Below are positions 6,992-14,845 of a DNA stretch of 64,000 bases, piece after piece. The stretch's first letter is position 1, and each line of letters begins with the position of its first letter. Both the position numbers and the translations under genes were made by a program. The notes beneath the pieces are model-generated. The model saw nothing but the letters and a program-made list of their open reading frames with translations, made no database searches and had not been told where the DNA came from. The stretch spans positions 1-64,000 of the forward strand of contig NZ_PRLE01000003.1 of assembly GCF_003287495.1 (NCBI RefSeq), written 5' to 3'. The stretch is from Faecalibacterium prausnitzii (GTDB taxonomy: Bacteria; Bacillota; Clostridia; Oscillospirales; Ruminococcaceae).

Positions 6992-7798
6992 TTACTTGGG
7001 CTGCTTGCCGATGTAAGCCAGGATGCCGCCGTCGGCGTAGAGGATCTGGCCATTGACGAAGTCCGAAGCATGGGAGGCCAGGAAGACGCAGGGGCCCACC
7101 ATGTCCTCCGGGTCGCCCCAGCGGCCTGCGGGGGTCTTGGCGCAGATGAACGTGTCGAACGGGTGGCGGCTGCCATCGGGCTGGATCTCGCGCAGGGGAG
7201 CAGTCTGGGCGGTGGCAATGTAGCCGGGGCCCATGCCGTTGCACTGGATGTTGTACTCGCCGTACTCGGAAGCAATGTTGCGGGTCAGCATCTTCAGGGC
7301 GCCCTTGGCGGCAGCGTAGGCGGAAACCGTCTCACGGCCCAGCTCGCTCATCATGGAGCAGATGTTGATGATCTTGCCCTCGCGCTTTGCGATCATATCG
7401 GGCAGAACAGCCTTGGAGCAGTTGAACGCGCCGCCGACGTGGACATCGATGACCCGCAGGAAATCGGTGTGGCTCATCTCGATCATGGGCACGCGCTTCA
7501 TCAGGCCGGCATTGTTGACCAGGATGTCCACAGGGCCGACCTCTTCCTTGATCTTGGCCACCATGGCGTTCACAGCGGCCTCATCGGTCACGTCGGCCAC
7601 ATAGCCGTGGGCGTCCACGCCAGCCTCTTTGTAAGCGGCCAGGCCTTTTTCCAGGCTGCCCTCGTTGGAGCAGTTGAAGCAGACAGTCGCGCCGCAGGAG
7701 GCCATGCCCACCGCGATGGAGAAGCCGATGCCGTGGGCACCGCCGGTGATGAGGGCAACTTTGCCTTTCAGATCAAATGCAGAAAGATCCATGTTCAA
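6992..7798 (-). CDS. kduD: SDR dehydrogenase, KduD / gluconate 5-dehydrogenase type
   Basis: Short-chain dehydrogenase of 268 residues. The NAD(P) motif is TGGAHGIG (18-25), followed by NNAG (95-98) and the catalytic triad S148, Y161 and K165 (YAAAKG). With kduI and kdgK in the same operon, the likely reaction is reduction of 2,5-diketo-3-deoxygluconate to 2-keto-3-deoxygluconate (KDG). Gluconate 5-dehydrogenase is the main alternative, since both activities occur in this clade. It is the last gene of the operon and lies beyond an internal terminator-like hairpin, so it may be expressed below kduI. Confidence 0.8.
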   Translation of the reverse strand: MNMDLSAFDLKGKVALITGGAHGIGFSIAVGMASCGATVCFNCSNEGSLEKGLAAYKEAGVDAHGYVADVTDEAAVNAMVAKIKEEVGPVDILVNNAGLMKRVPMIEMSHTDFLRVIDVHVGGAFNCSKAVLPDMIAKREGKIINICSMMSELGRETVSAYAAAKGALKMLTRNIASEYGEYNIQCNGMGPGYIATAQTAPLREIQPDGSRHPFDTFICAKTPAGRWGDPEDMVGPCVFLASHASDFVNGQILYADGGILAYIGKQPK

Positions 7799-7829
7799 GT
7801 TCTCCTTTCGTGTTCACAGGTCGTTTTTG

Positions 7830-7869
7830 AAAAAAGCCCCGTACCGAGTTTTCCTTGGTACAGGGCCTT
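7830..7869 (-). terminator. internal terminator/attenuator between kduI and kduD
   Basis: On the minus strand GGCCCTGTACC pairs with GGTACGGGGC and is followed by TTTTTT. It sits inside the otherwise collinear eda-kdgK-kduI-kduD cluster. Confidence 0.65.
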
Positions 7870-7880
7870 AAAAGGTGCTT

Positions 7881-8729
7881 TTAGCGCAGGTCGGTGGTAG
7901 CGATGTTGTCCATGTCGTCAAACTCCATGTTCTCGCCGCCCATTGCCCAGATGAACGTGTAGTTGGAGGTGCCCACACCGCTGTGGATGCTCCAGGAGGG
8001 GCTGATAACAGCATCTTCGTTGTGCATCACGATGTGGCGGGTCTGGGTAGGCTCACCGCACATGTGGAACACGACCTGTCCCTCGGGCAGCTCAAAGTAG
8101 GTGTAGATCTCCATCCGGCGCTCATGGGTGTGGCTGGGCATCGTGTTCCAGTTGGAACCCGGCTCCAGCTCGGTCATCCCCATGCTCAGCTGGCAGGTCT
8201 TCAGCACATCCGGGTGGATGAACTGATTGATGGTGCGCTTATTGCAGGTCTCGACACTGCCCAGAGGACGATGGTTCGCATCGGCCATCTTGATGAGGCG
8301 GGTCTCGTAAGAGCAATGTGCCGGAGCGGACACCATGTAGAACTTGGCGGGGTGCTCGGGGTCCGCGGAAGCAAAGGTGACTTCCTTGGTGCCCTTGGTG
8401 ATGTAGAGGCAGTCCTTGTAGCCCAGCTCATACTTCACACCGTCGGCCACCACGATGCCCGTGGAGTCCTTGCCAATGTTGAACATGCCGATCTCGCGGC
8501 GTTCGAGGAAATAATGGGTGCCAAAGTTGGCCCAGACGTCAATGCCCTTGTCGATGGACACGGTCTCGTGCACCGGCATACAGCCCAGCGTGACCATCCG
8601 GTCCACATGGCTGTAAACGGCCACGACCTCATCGGCCTTGTACAGGCCGGTGATGAGCATTTCGTCGCGCGTTTCCTCGGTGGTGTAGCGCTTGAAGTCT
8701 TTCTGGTTGCAGGAGTAGCGGATATCCAT
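7881..8729 (-). CDS. kduI: 5-keto-4-deoxyuronate isomerase
   Basis: Zinc isomerase that converts 4-deoxy-5-keto-hexuronate, from unsaturated uronates released by polysaccharide lyases, to 2,5-diketo-3-deoxygluconate. The 282-residue protein has the four metal ligands H200, H202, E207 (PSHTHERRMEIY) and H249 (SWSIHSGVG), offset by four from the E. coli protein. Two cupin halves are evident. It lies 26 bases after kdgK in the operon. The gene indicates use of pectin- or glycosaminoglycan-derived unsaturated sugars as well as simple uronates. Confidence 0.95.
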   Translation of the reverse strand: MDIRYSCNQKDFKRYTTEETRDEMLITGLYKADEVVAVYSHVDRMVTLGCMPVHETVSIDKGIDVWANFGTHYFLERREIGMFNIGKDSTGIVVADGVKYELGYKDCLYITKGTKEVTFASADPEHPAKFYMVSAPAHCSYETRLIKMADANHRPLGSVETCNKRTINQFIHPDVLKTCQLSMGMTELEPGSNWNTMPSHTHERRMEIYTYFELPEGQVVFHMCGEPTQTRHIVMHNEDAVISPSWSIHSGVGTSNYTFIWAMGGENMEFDDMDNIATTDLR

Positions 8730-8755
8730 GAGGAGGCCCTCCCTTTCCCAGTTTC

Positions 8756-9781
8756 TTAGCGCTGGATACGGCCGGAACCGTCGCCGCCGGCCAGCTTCTC
8801 GACCTCAGAAACGGTCATCATGTTGTAGTCGCCCTCGATGGAGTGCTTCAGAGCGGAAGCAGCAACAGCGAACTCAACAGCATCCTGAGTGCTCTTGCCG
8901 GTCAGCAGAGCGTAGATCAGGCCGCCGCCGAAAGAGTCACCGCCGCCAACACGGTCGATGATCTTCAGCTCATACTTCTTGGAGAAGCAGTACTCGTTGG
9001 AAGCAACATCGTACAGCATTGCGCTCCAGCCGTTCTCGGAAGCGTTGTGGCTCTCACGCAGGGTGATCGCGACCTTCTCGAAGTGGAACTTGTCAGCCAG
9101 CTGCTTTGCAACGCTCTTGTAGCCCTCAGCGTTCAGCTTGCCGCCGTAGATGTCGGTAGCCTCAGCCTCGATGCCGAAGACGTCCTTTGCGTCCTCCTCG
9201 TTGGAGATGCAGACGTCAACGTACTCGCACAGCTTGGTCATGGCCTCGCGAGCCTGGTCGCGGGTCCACAGCTTGCCACGGTAGTTCAGGTCGCAGCTGA
9301 TCTTCACGCCGCGAGCCTTAGCAGCCTTGCAAGCCTCCAGGCAGATCTCAACGACATTTGCGCCCAGAGCCGGGGTAATGCCGGTGAAGTGGAACCAATC
9401 CACACCCTCAAAGATCTTGTCCCAGTTGAAGTCAGCGGGCTGAGCCAGCTGGATCGCGCTGTTGGCACGGTCATAGATGCAGACGGAACCGCGCTGAGAA
9501 GCGCCCTTCTCGTTGTAGTAGATGCCAACGCGGTCGCCGCCACGGACGATCATGCTGGTGTCAACGCCATAGCGGCGCAGGCTGTTGATGGCTGCCTGGC
9601 CGATCGCGTGTGCGGGGAGCTTCGTGACGAAAGCTGCATCCAGGCCGTAGTTAGCCAGAGAAACAGCAACGTTGGCCTCGCCGCCGCCAAAGGTGAACTC
9701 CAGGCTGTTAGCCTGAACGAAACGCTCGTAGTTGAACGGCTGCAGACGGACCATCAGCTCGCCAAAAGTAACAACTTTCAT
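8756..9781 (-). CDS. kdgK: 2-keto-3-deoxygluconate kinase (PfkB family)
   Basis: Phosphorylates KDG to KDPG with ATP. The protein is 341 residues. PfkB signature 1 is FGGGEANVAVSLANYG (31-46), and signature 2 with the anion hole is DRVGGGDSFGGG (276-287) with catalytic base D282. It is longer than the typical KdgK of about 310 residues, mainly in the region after ISNEEDAKDVFG. The unannotated +1 gap upstream (85 bases to eda) has a GC-rich hairpin. Its context between eda and kduI makes the substrate assignment firm. Confidence 0.93.
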   Translation of the reverse strand: MKVVTFGELMVRLQPFNYERFVQANSLEFTFGGGEANVAVSLANYGLDAAFVTKLPAHAIGQAAINSLRRYGVDTSMIVRGGDRVGIYYNEKGASQRGSVCIYDRANSAIQLAQPADFNWDKIFEGVDWFHFTGITPALGANVVEICLEACKAAKARGVKISCDLNYRGKLWTRDQAREAMTKLCEYVDVCISNEEDAKDVFGIEAEATDIYGGKLNAEGYKSVAKQLADKFHFEKVAITLRESHNASENGWSAMLYDVASNEYCFSKKYELKIIDRVGGGDSFGGGLIYALLTGKSTQDAVEFAVAASALKHSIEGDYNMMTVSEVEKLAGGDGSGRIQR

Positions 9782-9866
9782 TGTAGTATCTCCTTTTAAT
9801 TTGAGGGTGTTTTATATGACCCGCCGCAGGGCGCTCCCGGGGCGGCAGGACGTGACAAATTTAAAC

Positions 9867-10829
9867 TCAGGCCTGAACGAGGTGGAATGCGAAGCCGCCG
9901 ATCTCGTCTGCAAAGTAGCAGGCAGTGGTCTTGCCATTCTTGACGACCTTGCTGTCCAGATCGAACTTGGCGCCGCGCTGGGTCAGGTGATAGATCGCGC
10001 GATCGACGTTGTTGCAGCCGATGGCGATGTGGCCATTGGTGCCGCGGCCCGGCTTCTTCATGATCTCGAACTCCTTGTTGCCCACGAAGATGCTGGAGTT
10101 GCCCGGGGCGACCTTCATGTTCAGCAGGCTGCCGATGAGGTTGGCGACCTTCATGGCCTCTTCCTCGTTGCCGGTGTTGACGCCGACATGGTGCAGCTTC
10201 AGGCCCAGCATGGTGTCAACGGCTTCCTTGCTCTGCGCGGTGATCTTAGCCCAGTCGCCAGCCTTGATGACATCGCTCTTGCACATCCAGGTGCCGCCCA
10301 CAGCGAAGATCTGGTCATAGCCCAGGTAATCGTTGACGTTCTTGGCATTGACACCGCCGGTGCACATCCAGCGCGCGCCCTTGAGGGCAGCGCCGATGTT
10401 CTTCAGCATGCCGACACCGCCGTTTGCCTCGGCGGGGAAGAACTTCAGAGCCTCGCAGCCCAGGTTCATCGCCTGCTGCATCTCGCCTGCGGAGCAGGTG
10501 CCGGGCATCATGATGCCGCCCTTGTCGATCACGTGCTTGCAGACCTCGGGGTCAAAGCCGGGAGCAACGATGAAAGAAGCGCCAGCAGCCATAGCGCGGT
10601 CAGCCTGCTCACAGGTCAGGACAGTGCCGGCGCCCAGCAGCATCTCGGGCATCTCGTCGTGGATCTTGCGGATGCACTCCTCAGCACACGCGGTGCGGAA
10701 AGTGACCTCGGCTGCGGGCAGACCGCCCTCGGCCAGAGCCTTGCACAGGGGCAGGGCCTCGTCCACGCTGTTAAAGGCGATAACAGGGATAATGCCGATC
10801 TGATAGACCTTTTCTACGATGGGATTCAT
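9867..10829 (-). CDS. eda: KDPG/KHG aldolase fused to a C-terminal VOC (glyoxalase-like) domain
   Basis: Residues 1 to about 205 are a class I KDPG aldolase. E41 (AAEVTFRT) and Schiff-base K129 (EALKFFPAE) match E. coli E45 and K133. This part cleaves KDPG to pyruvate and glyceraldehyde 3-phosphate. Residues about 210-320 look like a VOC domain: an opening KLHHVGVNTGNEEEAMKVAN, a middle GHIAIGCNNVDRAIYHLTQRG and an end YFADEIGGFAFHLV. The role of this domain is unknown; metabolite binding or oligomerisation are options. It is the first gene of the operon, with a promoter and palindrome upstream. Confidence 0.9.
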   Translation of the reverse strand: MNPIVEKVYQIGIIPVIAFNSVDEALPLCKALAEGGLPAAEVTFRTACAEECIRKIHDEMPEMLLGAGTVLTCEQADRAMAAGASFIVAPGFDPEVCKHVIDKGGIMMPGTCSAGEMQQAMNLGCEALKFFPAEANGGVGMLKNIGAALKGARWMCTGGVNAKNVNDYLGYDQIFAVGGTWMCKSDVIKAGDWAKITAQSKEAVDTMLGLKLHHVGVNTGNEEEAMKVANLIGSLLNMKVAPGNSSIFVGNKEFEIMKKPGRGTNGHIAIGCNNVDRAIYHLTQRGAKFDLDSKVVKNGKTTACYFADEIGGFAFHLVQA

Positions 10830-10900
10830 AACGCATTTCTCCTTTTATTTTAACTCTCTGGGAATGGGGTGCAGGCCTCACAGGCACACTTCGCCCCACC

Positions 10901-10945
10901 ATACGTTCGTATTATTAGTATAAACGACGGCGGGGCGTTTGGTAA
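10901..10945 (-). promoter_or_regulatory. promoter and palindrome of the eda-kdgK-kduI-kduD operon
   Basis: Minus-strand TTACCA (10940-10945), 17-nt spacer, TATACT (10917-10922). It is followed by the inverted repeat ATACG-AA-CGTAT (10901-10912) around the expected start site, a candidate operator. TATTAGTAT (10913-10921, plus strand) loosely resembles the gntR/uxuA motif. Confidence 0.5.
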
Positions 10946-10991
10946 TGCTCAACAAGCACAATGTTTTGCATAAGACCTTGTATACATTGCA

Positions 10992-11030
10992 CAAAAATGC
11001 CGAAGAGCACCTGTCCTGGCGCTCTCCGGC
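10992..11030 (-). terminator. intrinsic terminator of the HAD gene
   Basis: On the minus strand GCCGGAGAGCGCC pairs with GGTGCTCTTCGGC, followed by ATTTTTG. Confidence 0.75.
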
Positions 11031-11068
11031 GGGGAACTTGCTGTTATTTTTGCGTTTTCGGACGCTGT

Positions 11069-11971
11069 TCAGACCGAAAGCCGGGCAAAGATCTCGGCCA
11101 CGCCGTCCTGGTCACAGTCGTTTTCGCTCACGATGTCGGCCAGCTGTTTCACACGCTCCATCCCATTGGCCATCACAGCGGCCACGCCTGCCTTTTCCAG
11201 CATGGCGCGGTCATTGTCGCTGTCGCCCACGGCCAATGTGCATTCATGGGGGATGCCCAGCCGGTCGGCCAGGGCCAGCAGGGCGCTGCCCTTGTCCACG
11301 CCTTTGGCCGTGACCTCAATGTTGTCCGGGGAGCCCTGCACCACTTCCACGCCTTCCAGCGCATAGAACCGTGGCAGGGCCGCCTCGGCCGCTTCCGCGT
11401 TCTCAAAGAACATGCAGAATTTCTCGATCTCATGGGCGTGGCGGCTCATCCACTCCGCCGTGTCCCGCACGATGTGGAACCGGCCGTCGTTGGGCTGCTT
11501 TGCCTCGGTGGAGAGGCTGAGCAGGCGGCGCAGGTGATGCCCCATCCGCTCCTGCGCCAAATGGTCCCGGATGACCCGGCCATCGCTGAACACGCTCAAG
11601 GAACCCTCGAATTCCTGATACAGCCCGAACACCTCCCGGGCCTTTTCCACCGGGAAGAGCCGCCGGACAAGGCAGGCGGGCTCGCTGGTCTGGCGCGTTT
11701 CCGCGTCGGAATAGCGGCTGTAGACCGCGCCCAGCGGGTCGGTACCCAGGTCCCAGACGGCAGCCCCGTTGGAGGTGATGGCATAGCGGACCCCGGGCAG
11801 TTGGGCCACCAGCGGCGGCAGGTTGGCCAGGGCACGTCCTGTGGCGGGCAGCACCACAACGCCCCGGGCCACCGCGTCGGCAATGGCCTGCCGGGTGGCG
11901 GGGGTAACGGTATTCTTACGGCTCAGCAGCGTGCCGTCCAGATCCAGGGCAGCAATACGAATCTCAGGCAT
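11069..11971 (-). CDS. HAD-superfamily Cof-type sugar phosphatase
   Basis: A 300-residue Cof/YidA-like haloacid dehalogenase hydrolase. Motif I is ALDLDGTLL near the N-terminus, a type IIB cap fills the middle, and motif IV is AVGDSDNDRAML. Such enzymes dephosphorylate sugar phosphates or related phosphometabolites with broad specificity. The substrate cannot be read from sequence. The start is the ATG preceded by AAAGGAGA (MPEIRIAALD). It sits inside the uronate island but on its own promoter, so a detoxifying role for phosphorylated uronate intermediates is only a guess. Confidence 0.85.
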   Translation of the reverse strand: MPEIRIAALDLDGTLLSRKNTVTPATRQAIADAVARGVVVLPATGRALANLPPLVAQLPGVRYAITSNGAAVWDLGTDPLGAVYSRYSDAETRQTSEPACLVRRLFPVEKAREVFGLYQEFEGSLSVFSDGRVIRDHLAQERMGHHLRRLLSLSTEAKQPNDGRFHIVRDTAEWMSRHAHEIEKFCMFFENAEAAEAALPRFYALEGVEVVQGSPDNIEVTAKGVDKGSALLALADRLGIPHECTLAVGDSDNDRAMLEKAGVAAVMANGMERVKQLADIVSENDCDQDGVAEIFARLSV

Positions 11972-12011
11972 AGAATCTCCTTTTAAGTGAATGCTCTTCT
12001 CTTTCCCCCCT

Positions 12012-12061
12012 ATTCTATAACAGGAAATGGATTTGCGCAAGACGACGCTTTGTGGTAAAAT
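12012..12061. promoter_or_regulatory. overlapping divergent promoters for the HAD and PAP2 genes
   Basis: Plus strand: TTGCGC (12033-12038), 17 nt, TAAAAT (12056-12061). Minus strand: TTGCGC (12035-12040), 17 nt, TAGAAT (12012-12017). The two -35 boxes share the palindrome TTGCGCAA. Confidence 0.65.
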
Positions 12062-12097
12062 AAAGCGTTCATTCATAAAAATTATAGGAGAAAACAC

Positions 12098-12739
12098 ATG
12101 CATTCCAATCCTTTGCGCAAAAATCTGAAACCGCACCTCTGGTTCCAGCTCTACTGGGTGGTCTACCTCATCTGGTTTTTCTGGCTGGATCTGACCGTTA
12201 AAAACCCCAAGTACATCATCCACGCCCCGCTGGACGATCTCATCCCGTTCTGCGAGTGGTTCGTCTTCCCCTATTGCAGCTGGTTCTTCCTGCTGGCGGG
12301 CGTCACGGCCCTGCTTTGGTGGTACGACACCGCCAGCTATGACAAGCTCTGCCTGATGATGTTCTCGGGCATGACGTTCTGCCTCATTTTATATATGGTA
12401 CTGCCCAACGGACTGGACATCCGCCCCACGGCGGAGGCCATTGGCCGGGACAACATCGCCATGCGGATCATGCAGATGCTCTGGAACGCGGACGCTTCCG
12501 TCAACGTCTGCCCCTCCATCCACTGCCAGAGCTCCGGCTGCATGGCGCTGGCGTTCTCCCGCAGCAAGCTGGCCCAAGACCGCCCCGGCCTGAAAGTGCT
12601 GGCCTGGGGCTGGGCGCTGCTCATCTGCGCTTCCACGGTCTTCACAAAACAGCATTCCATCGTGGATGTGGTCTGCGGTCTGGCGCTGGTGGCCGTGTGG
12701 GTACCGGTACTGTACCGGAAGCCCAAAAAAGGAATATAA
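12098..12739 (+). CDS. PAP2-superfamily membrane phosphatase
   Basis: A 213-residue integral membrane protein with about five or six hydrophobic helices. It has the motif pair CPSIHC and STVFTKQHSIVDVVCG, which matches the PAP2 core (C2 and C3 histidines plus aspartate) as found in the inositolphosphotransferase-like branch. The substrate is probably a lipid phosphate or undecaprenyl-type phosphate at the membrane. Start: GGAGAAAACAC before the ATG. It shares a divergent promoter region with the HAD phosphatase gene. Confidence 0.8.
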   Translation: MHSNPLRKNLKPHLWFQLYWVVYLIWFFWLDLTVKNPKYIIHAPLDDLIPFCEWFVFPYCSWFFLLAGVTALLWWYDTASYDKLCLMMFSGMTFCLILYMVLPNGLDIRPTAEAIGRDNIAMRIMQMLWNADASVNVCPSIHCQSSGCMALAFSRSKLAQDRPGLKVLAWGWALLICASTVFTKQHSIVDVVCGLALVAVWVPVLYRKPKKGI

Positions 12740-12768
12740 AGACTGTGCAACTTTTCCCTGCATTCCTC

Positions 12769-12821
12769 TTGACGAAGCGTTTCCGCCCGGGTACAATTGA
12801 AAAAACGAACTGATATATTAC
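12769..12821 (+). promoter_or_regulatory. gntR promoter with candidate operator
   Basis: TTGACG (12769-12774), 18-nt spacer, TACAAT (12793-12798). AACTGATATATTA (12809-12821) covers the expected start site and is identical to a 13-mer in the uxuA promoter. Confidence 0.7.
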
Positions 12822-12839
12822 CGAGGGGAGAGAAACGCC

Positions 12840-13514
12840 ATGGCAGTACGGAGTGCACGCGAAGTGGCTTACGAGACCATCCGGAGCCGGATCATTACAA
12901 TGGAGCTCAAACCCGGCGACGAGCTGAACGACCGGGAGCTGGCCCAGGAGCTGGGCATCAGCCGCACCCCCATGCGGGAAGCGCTCATCATGCTCAACAT
13001 CGCGCACATGGTCACGATCAAACCCCAGAGCGGCACCCATGTGGCCCCCATCGACCTCAAGCTGATGGAGATGGAGCAGTTTTCCCGCTTCACGCTGGAA
13101 AAAGAGATGCTCAACCGCATCCGCGGCACCCTGACCCCGGAACAGGAGGAGGCCTACCGCTTTAATATCGAGAGCTACCGCCAGCTGGAGCGGGAGCCCG
13201 GGGCCGAGCGCCGGGAGATCCGGATGCTGGATCTGGACAACGCGTTCCACCGGATGGCTTTTACGCTGTGCGGCATGGAGGAACATTTTGACCACATGCT
13301 CTCCACGTTCCAGCACATTGAGCGGCTGCGCAAGTTCAGCCTCCAGACCGACGAGAACAAATCCGTCTGCGCCGCCCACACCCGCATCCTGGAAGCCGTG
13401 CTCCACGGCTCGGAGGAGGATGTGAGCCGGGCTCTGTCCGACCACCTCAACCGCTACAGGCTCAGTGTGGAGCAGGCCCGTCAGCGCCACCCGGATTACT
13501 TCACGGAAGAGTAA
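12840..13514 (+). CDS. GntR/FadR-family (FCD) transcriptional regulator
   Basis: A 224-residue regulator. The N-terminal GntR winged helix is visible as ELNDRELAQELGISRTPMREALIML, with the typical SRTPMREA recognition helix. The C-terminal all-helical FCD ligand domain has D-x3-H (LDLDNAFHRM) and late histidines (AAHTRILEAV, LSDHLNRY) as metal ligands. Located immediately before uxuA, it is probably a UxuR/ExuR-like repressor induced by a uronate intermediate. The shared AACTGATATATTA motif supports control of itself and of uxuAB. GGGGAGAGAAACGCC precedes the ATG. Confidence 0.88.
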   Translation: MAVRSAREVAYETIRSRIITMELKPGDELNDRELAQELGISRTPMREALIMLNIAHMVTIKPQSGTHVAPIDLKLMEMEQFSRFTLEKEMLNRIRGTLTPEQEEAYRFNIESYRQLEREPGAERREIRMLDLDNAFHRMAFTLCGMEEHFDHMLSTFQHIERLRKFSLQTDENKSVCAAHTRILEAVLHGSEEDVSRALSDHLNRYRLSVEQARQRHPDYFTEE

Positions 13515-13534
13515 AATAACGTTAAAATTTACAC

Positions 13535-13580
13535 AAAGACGACTGAAAATGGATGCAAAATCCATTTCAGCCGTCTTTTT
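13535..13580 (+). terminator. intrinsic terminator of gntR
   Basis: AAAGACGACTGAAAATGGAT-gcaaa-ATCCATTTCAGCCGTCTTTTT: a 20-bp stem with T5. Confidence 0.85.
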
Positions 13581-13626
13581 GTCTAAAGTATACAAGAAAA
13601 AACTCTAAAAAAAGTCAAAATGTCAA

Positions 13627-13655
13627 TTGTCAAGTCTCAACTGATATATTAGAAT
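13627..13655 (+). promoter_or_regulatory. uxuA promoter with candidate operator in the spacer
   Basis: TTGTCA (13627-13632), 17-nt spacer, TAGAAT (13650-13655). AACTGATATATTA (13639-13651) lies between the boxes, an ideal repression position. Confidence 0.75.
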
Positions 13656-13739
13656 ATGGATGAGAATGCACCATGGCGTTCCGCCAAGGGTGTGAGAAAG
13701 CAAAGCAACACCGCATAGCCACACAAGGAGGATTCCACT

Positions 13740-14840
13740 ATGCCTATGAAAATGGGTTGGCGCTGGTATGGTGAGGGCAACGATCCCATCACCCTCAGCG
13801 ACATCAAGCAGATCCCTGGCGTGACCAGCATCGTCTGGGCGCTGCACAACAAGATGCCCGGCGAGATCTGGGAGATCGACGAGATCCAGAAAGTCGCCGA
13901 TCAGATCCACGCTTACGGCTTCGATATGGACGTTGTTGAGTCTGTCAACGTCCACGACGACATCAAGATCGGCCTGCCCACCCGCGACAAGTACATCGAG
14001 AACTACAAGCAGTGCATCCGCAACCTGTCCAAGTTCGGTGTCAAGGTCATCTGCTACAACTTCATGCCCATCTTTGACTGGACCCGTACCGACCTGTTCC
14101 ACCCCGTCGGTGATGGTTCCACGGCTCTGTTCTACCAGAAAGACATGATCCAGGATGACTACAAGGCCATGGCCGATTACATCATGTCCTTTACCGAGAA
14201 GTACCACATGACGTTCCCCGGCTGGGAGCCTGAGCGCATGGCAAAGCTGGACGAGCTGTTCAAGGCTTACGCTCCTGTCACCAAGGAGAAGCTGTGGGAG
14301 AACCTGAAGTACTTCCTGGAAGCACTGATGCCCACCTGCCGCGAGTGCGACATCAAAATGGCCATCCACATGGACGATCCCCCTTGGGATATCTTCGGCC
14401 TGCCCCGCCTGCTGGTGGATGCTGAGAGCATCGACCGCTTCCTGAGCATGGTGGACGACGAGTACAACTGCCTGACCCTGTGCTCCGGCAGCCTGAACGC
14501 CAACCCCAACAACAACGTGGCTGAGATCGTGCGCAAGCACTGCGACCGCATCGCGTTTGCTCACATCCGCAACATCCACCACTTCCCCAACGGCGATTTC
14601 TCCGAGGCTGCTCACCGCGACTGCTGCGGCGAGACCGGCATCATCGAGATCCTGCGCGCCTACCATGACTGCGGCTTTGAGGGCTACATCCGCCCCGACC
14701 ACGGCCGTCAGCTGTGGGAAGAGGGCCCCGGCAACTGCCGCCCCGGCTACGGCAAGTATGACCGTGCCCTGGGCATCCAGTACATGCTGGGCGTCTGGGA
14801 TCTGCTGGACCGTCTGGATGAAGAGAAAAAGAAAGGCTGA
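13740..14840 (+). CDS. uxuA: mannonate dehydratase
   Basis: Dehydrates D-mannonate to 2-keto-3-deoxygluconate. The 366-residue TIM-barrel enzyme has GWRWYGEGNDPITL at the N-terminus and the conserved WALHNKMPGEIW, MAIHMDDPPWDIFGLPRL, CSGSL and IRPDHGRQLW segments carrying the metal-binding His, Cys and Asp residues. ACAAGGAGG precedes the ATG. Five bases separate its stop from uxuB. Together with uxuB, kdgK and eda it completes the glucuronate branch except for uronate isomerase (uxaC), which is not in this window. Confidence 0.97.
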   Translation: MPMKMGWRWYGEGNDPITLSDIKQIPGVTSIVWALHNKMPGEIWEIDEIQKVADQIHAYGFDMDVVESVNVHDDIKIGLPTRDKYIENYKQCIRNLSKFGVKVICYNFMPIFDWTRTDLFHPVGDGSTALFYQKDMIQDDYKAMADYIMSFTEKYHMTFPGWEPERMAKLDELFKAYAPVTKEKLWENLKYFLEALMPTCRECDIKMAIHMDDPPWDIFGLPRLLVDAESIDRFLSMVDDEYNCLTLCSGSLNANPNNNVAEIVRKHCDRIAFAHIRNIHHFPNGDFSEAAHRDCCGETGIIEILRAYHDCGFEGYIRPDHGRQLWEEGPGNCRPGYGKYDRALGIQYMLGVWDLLDRLDEEKKKG

Positions 14841-14845
14841 TTACA

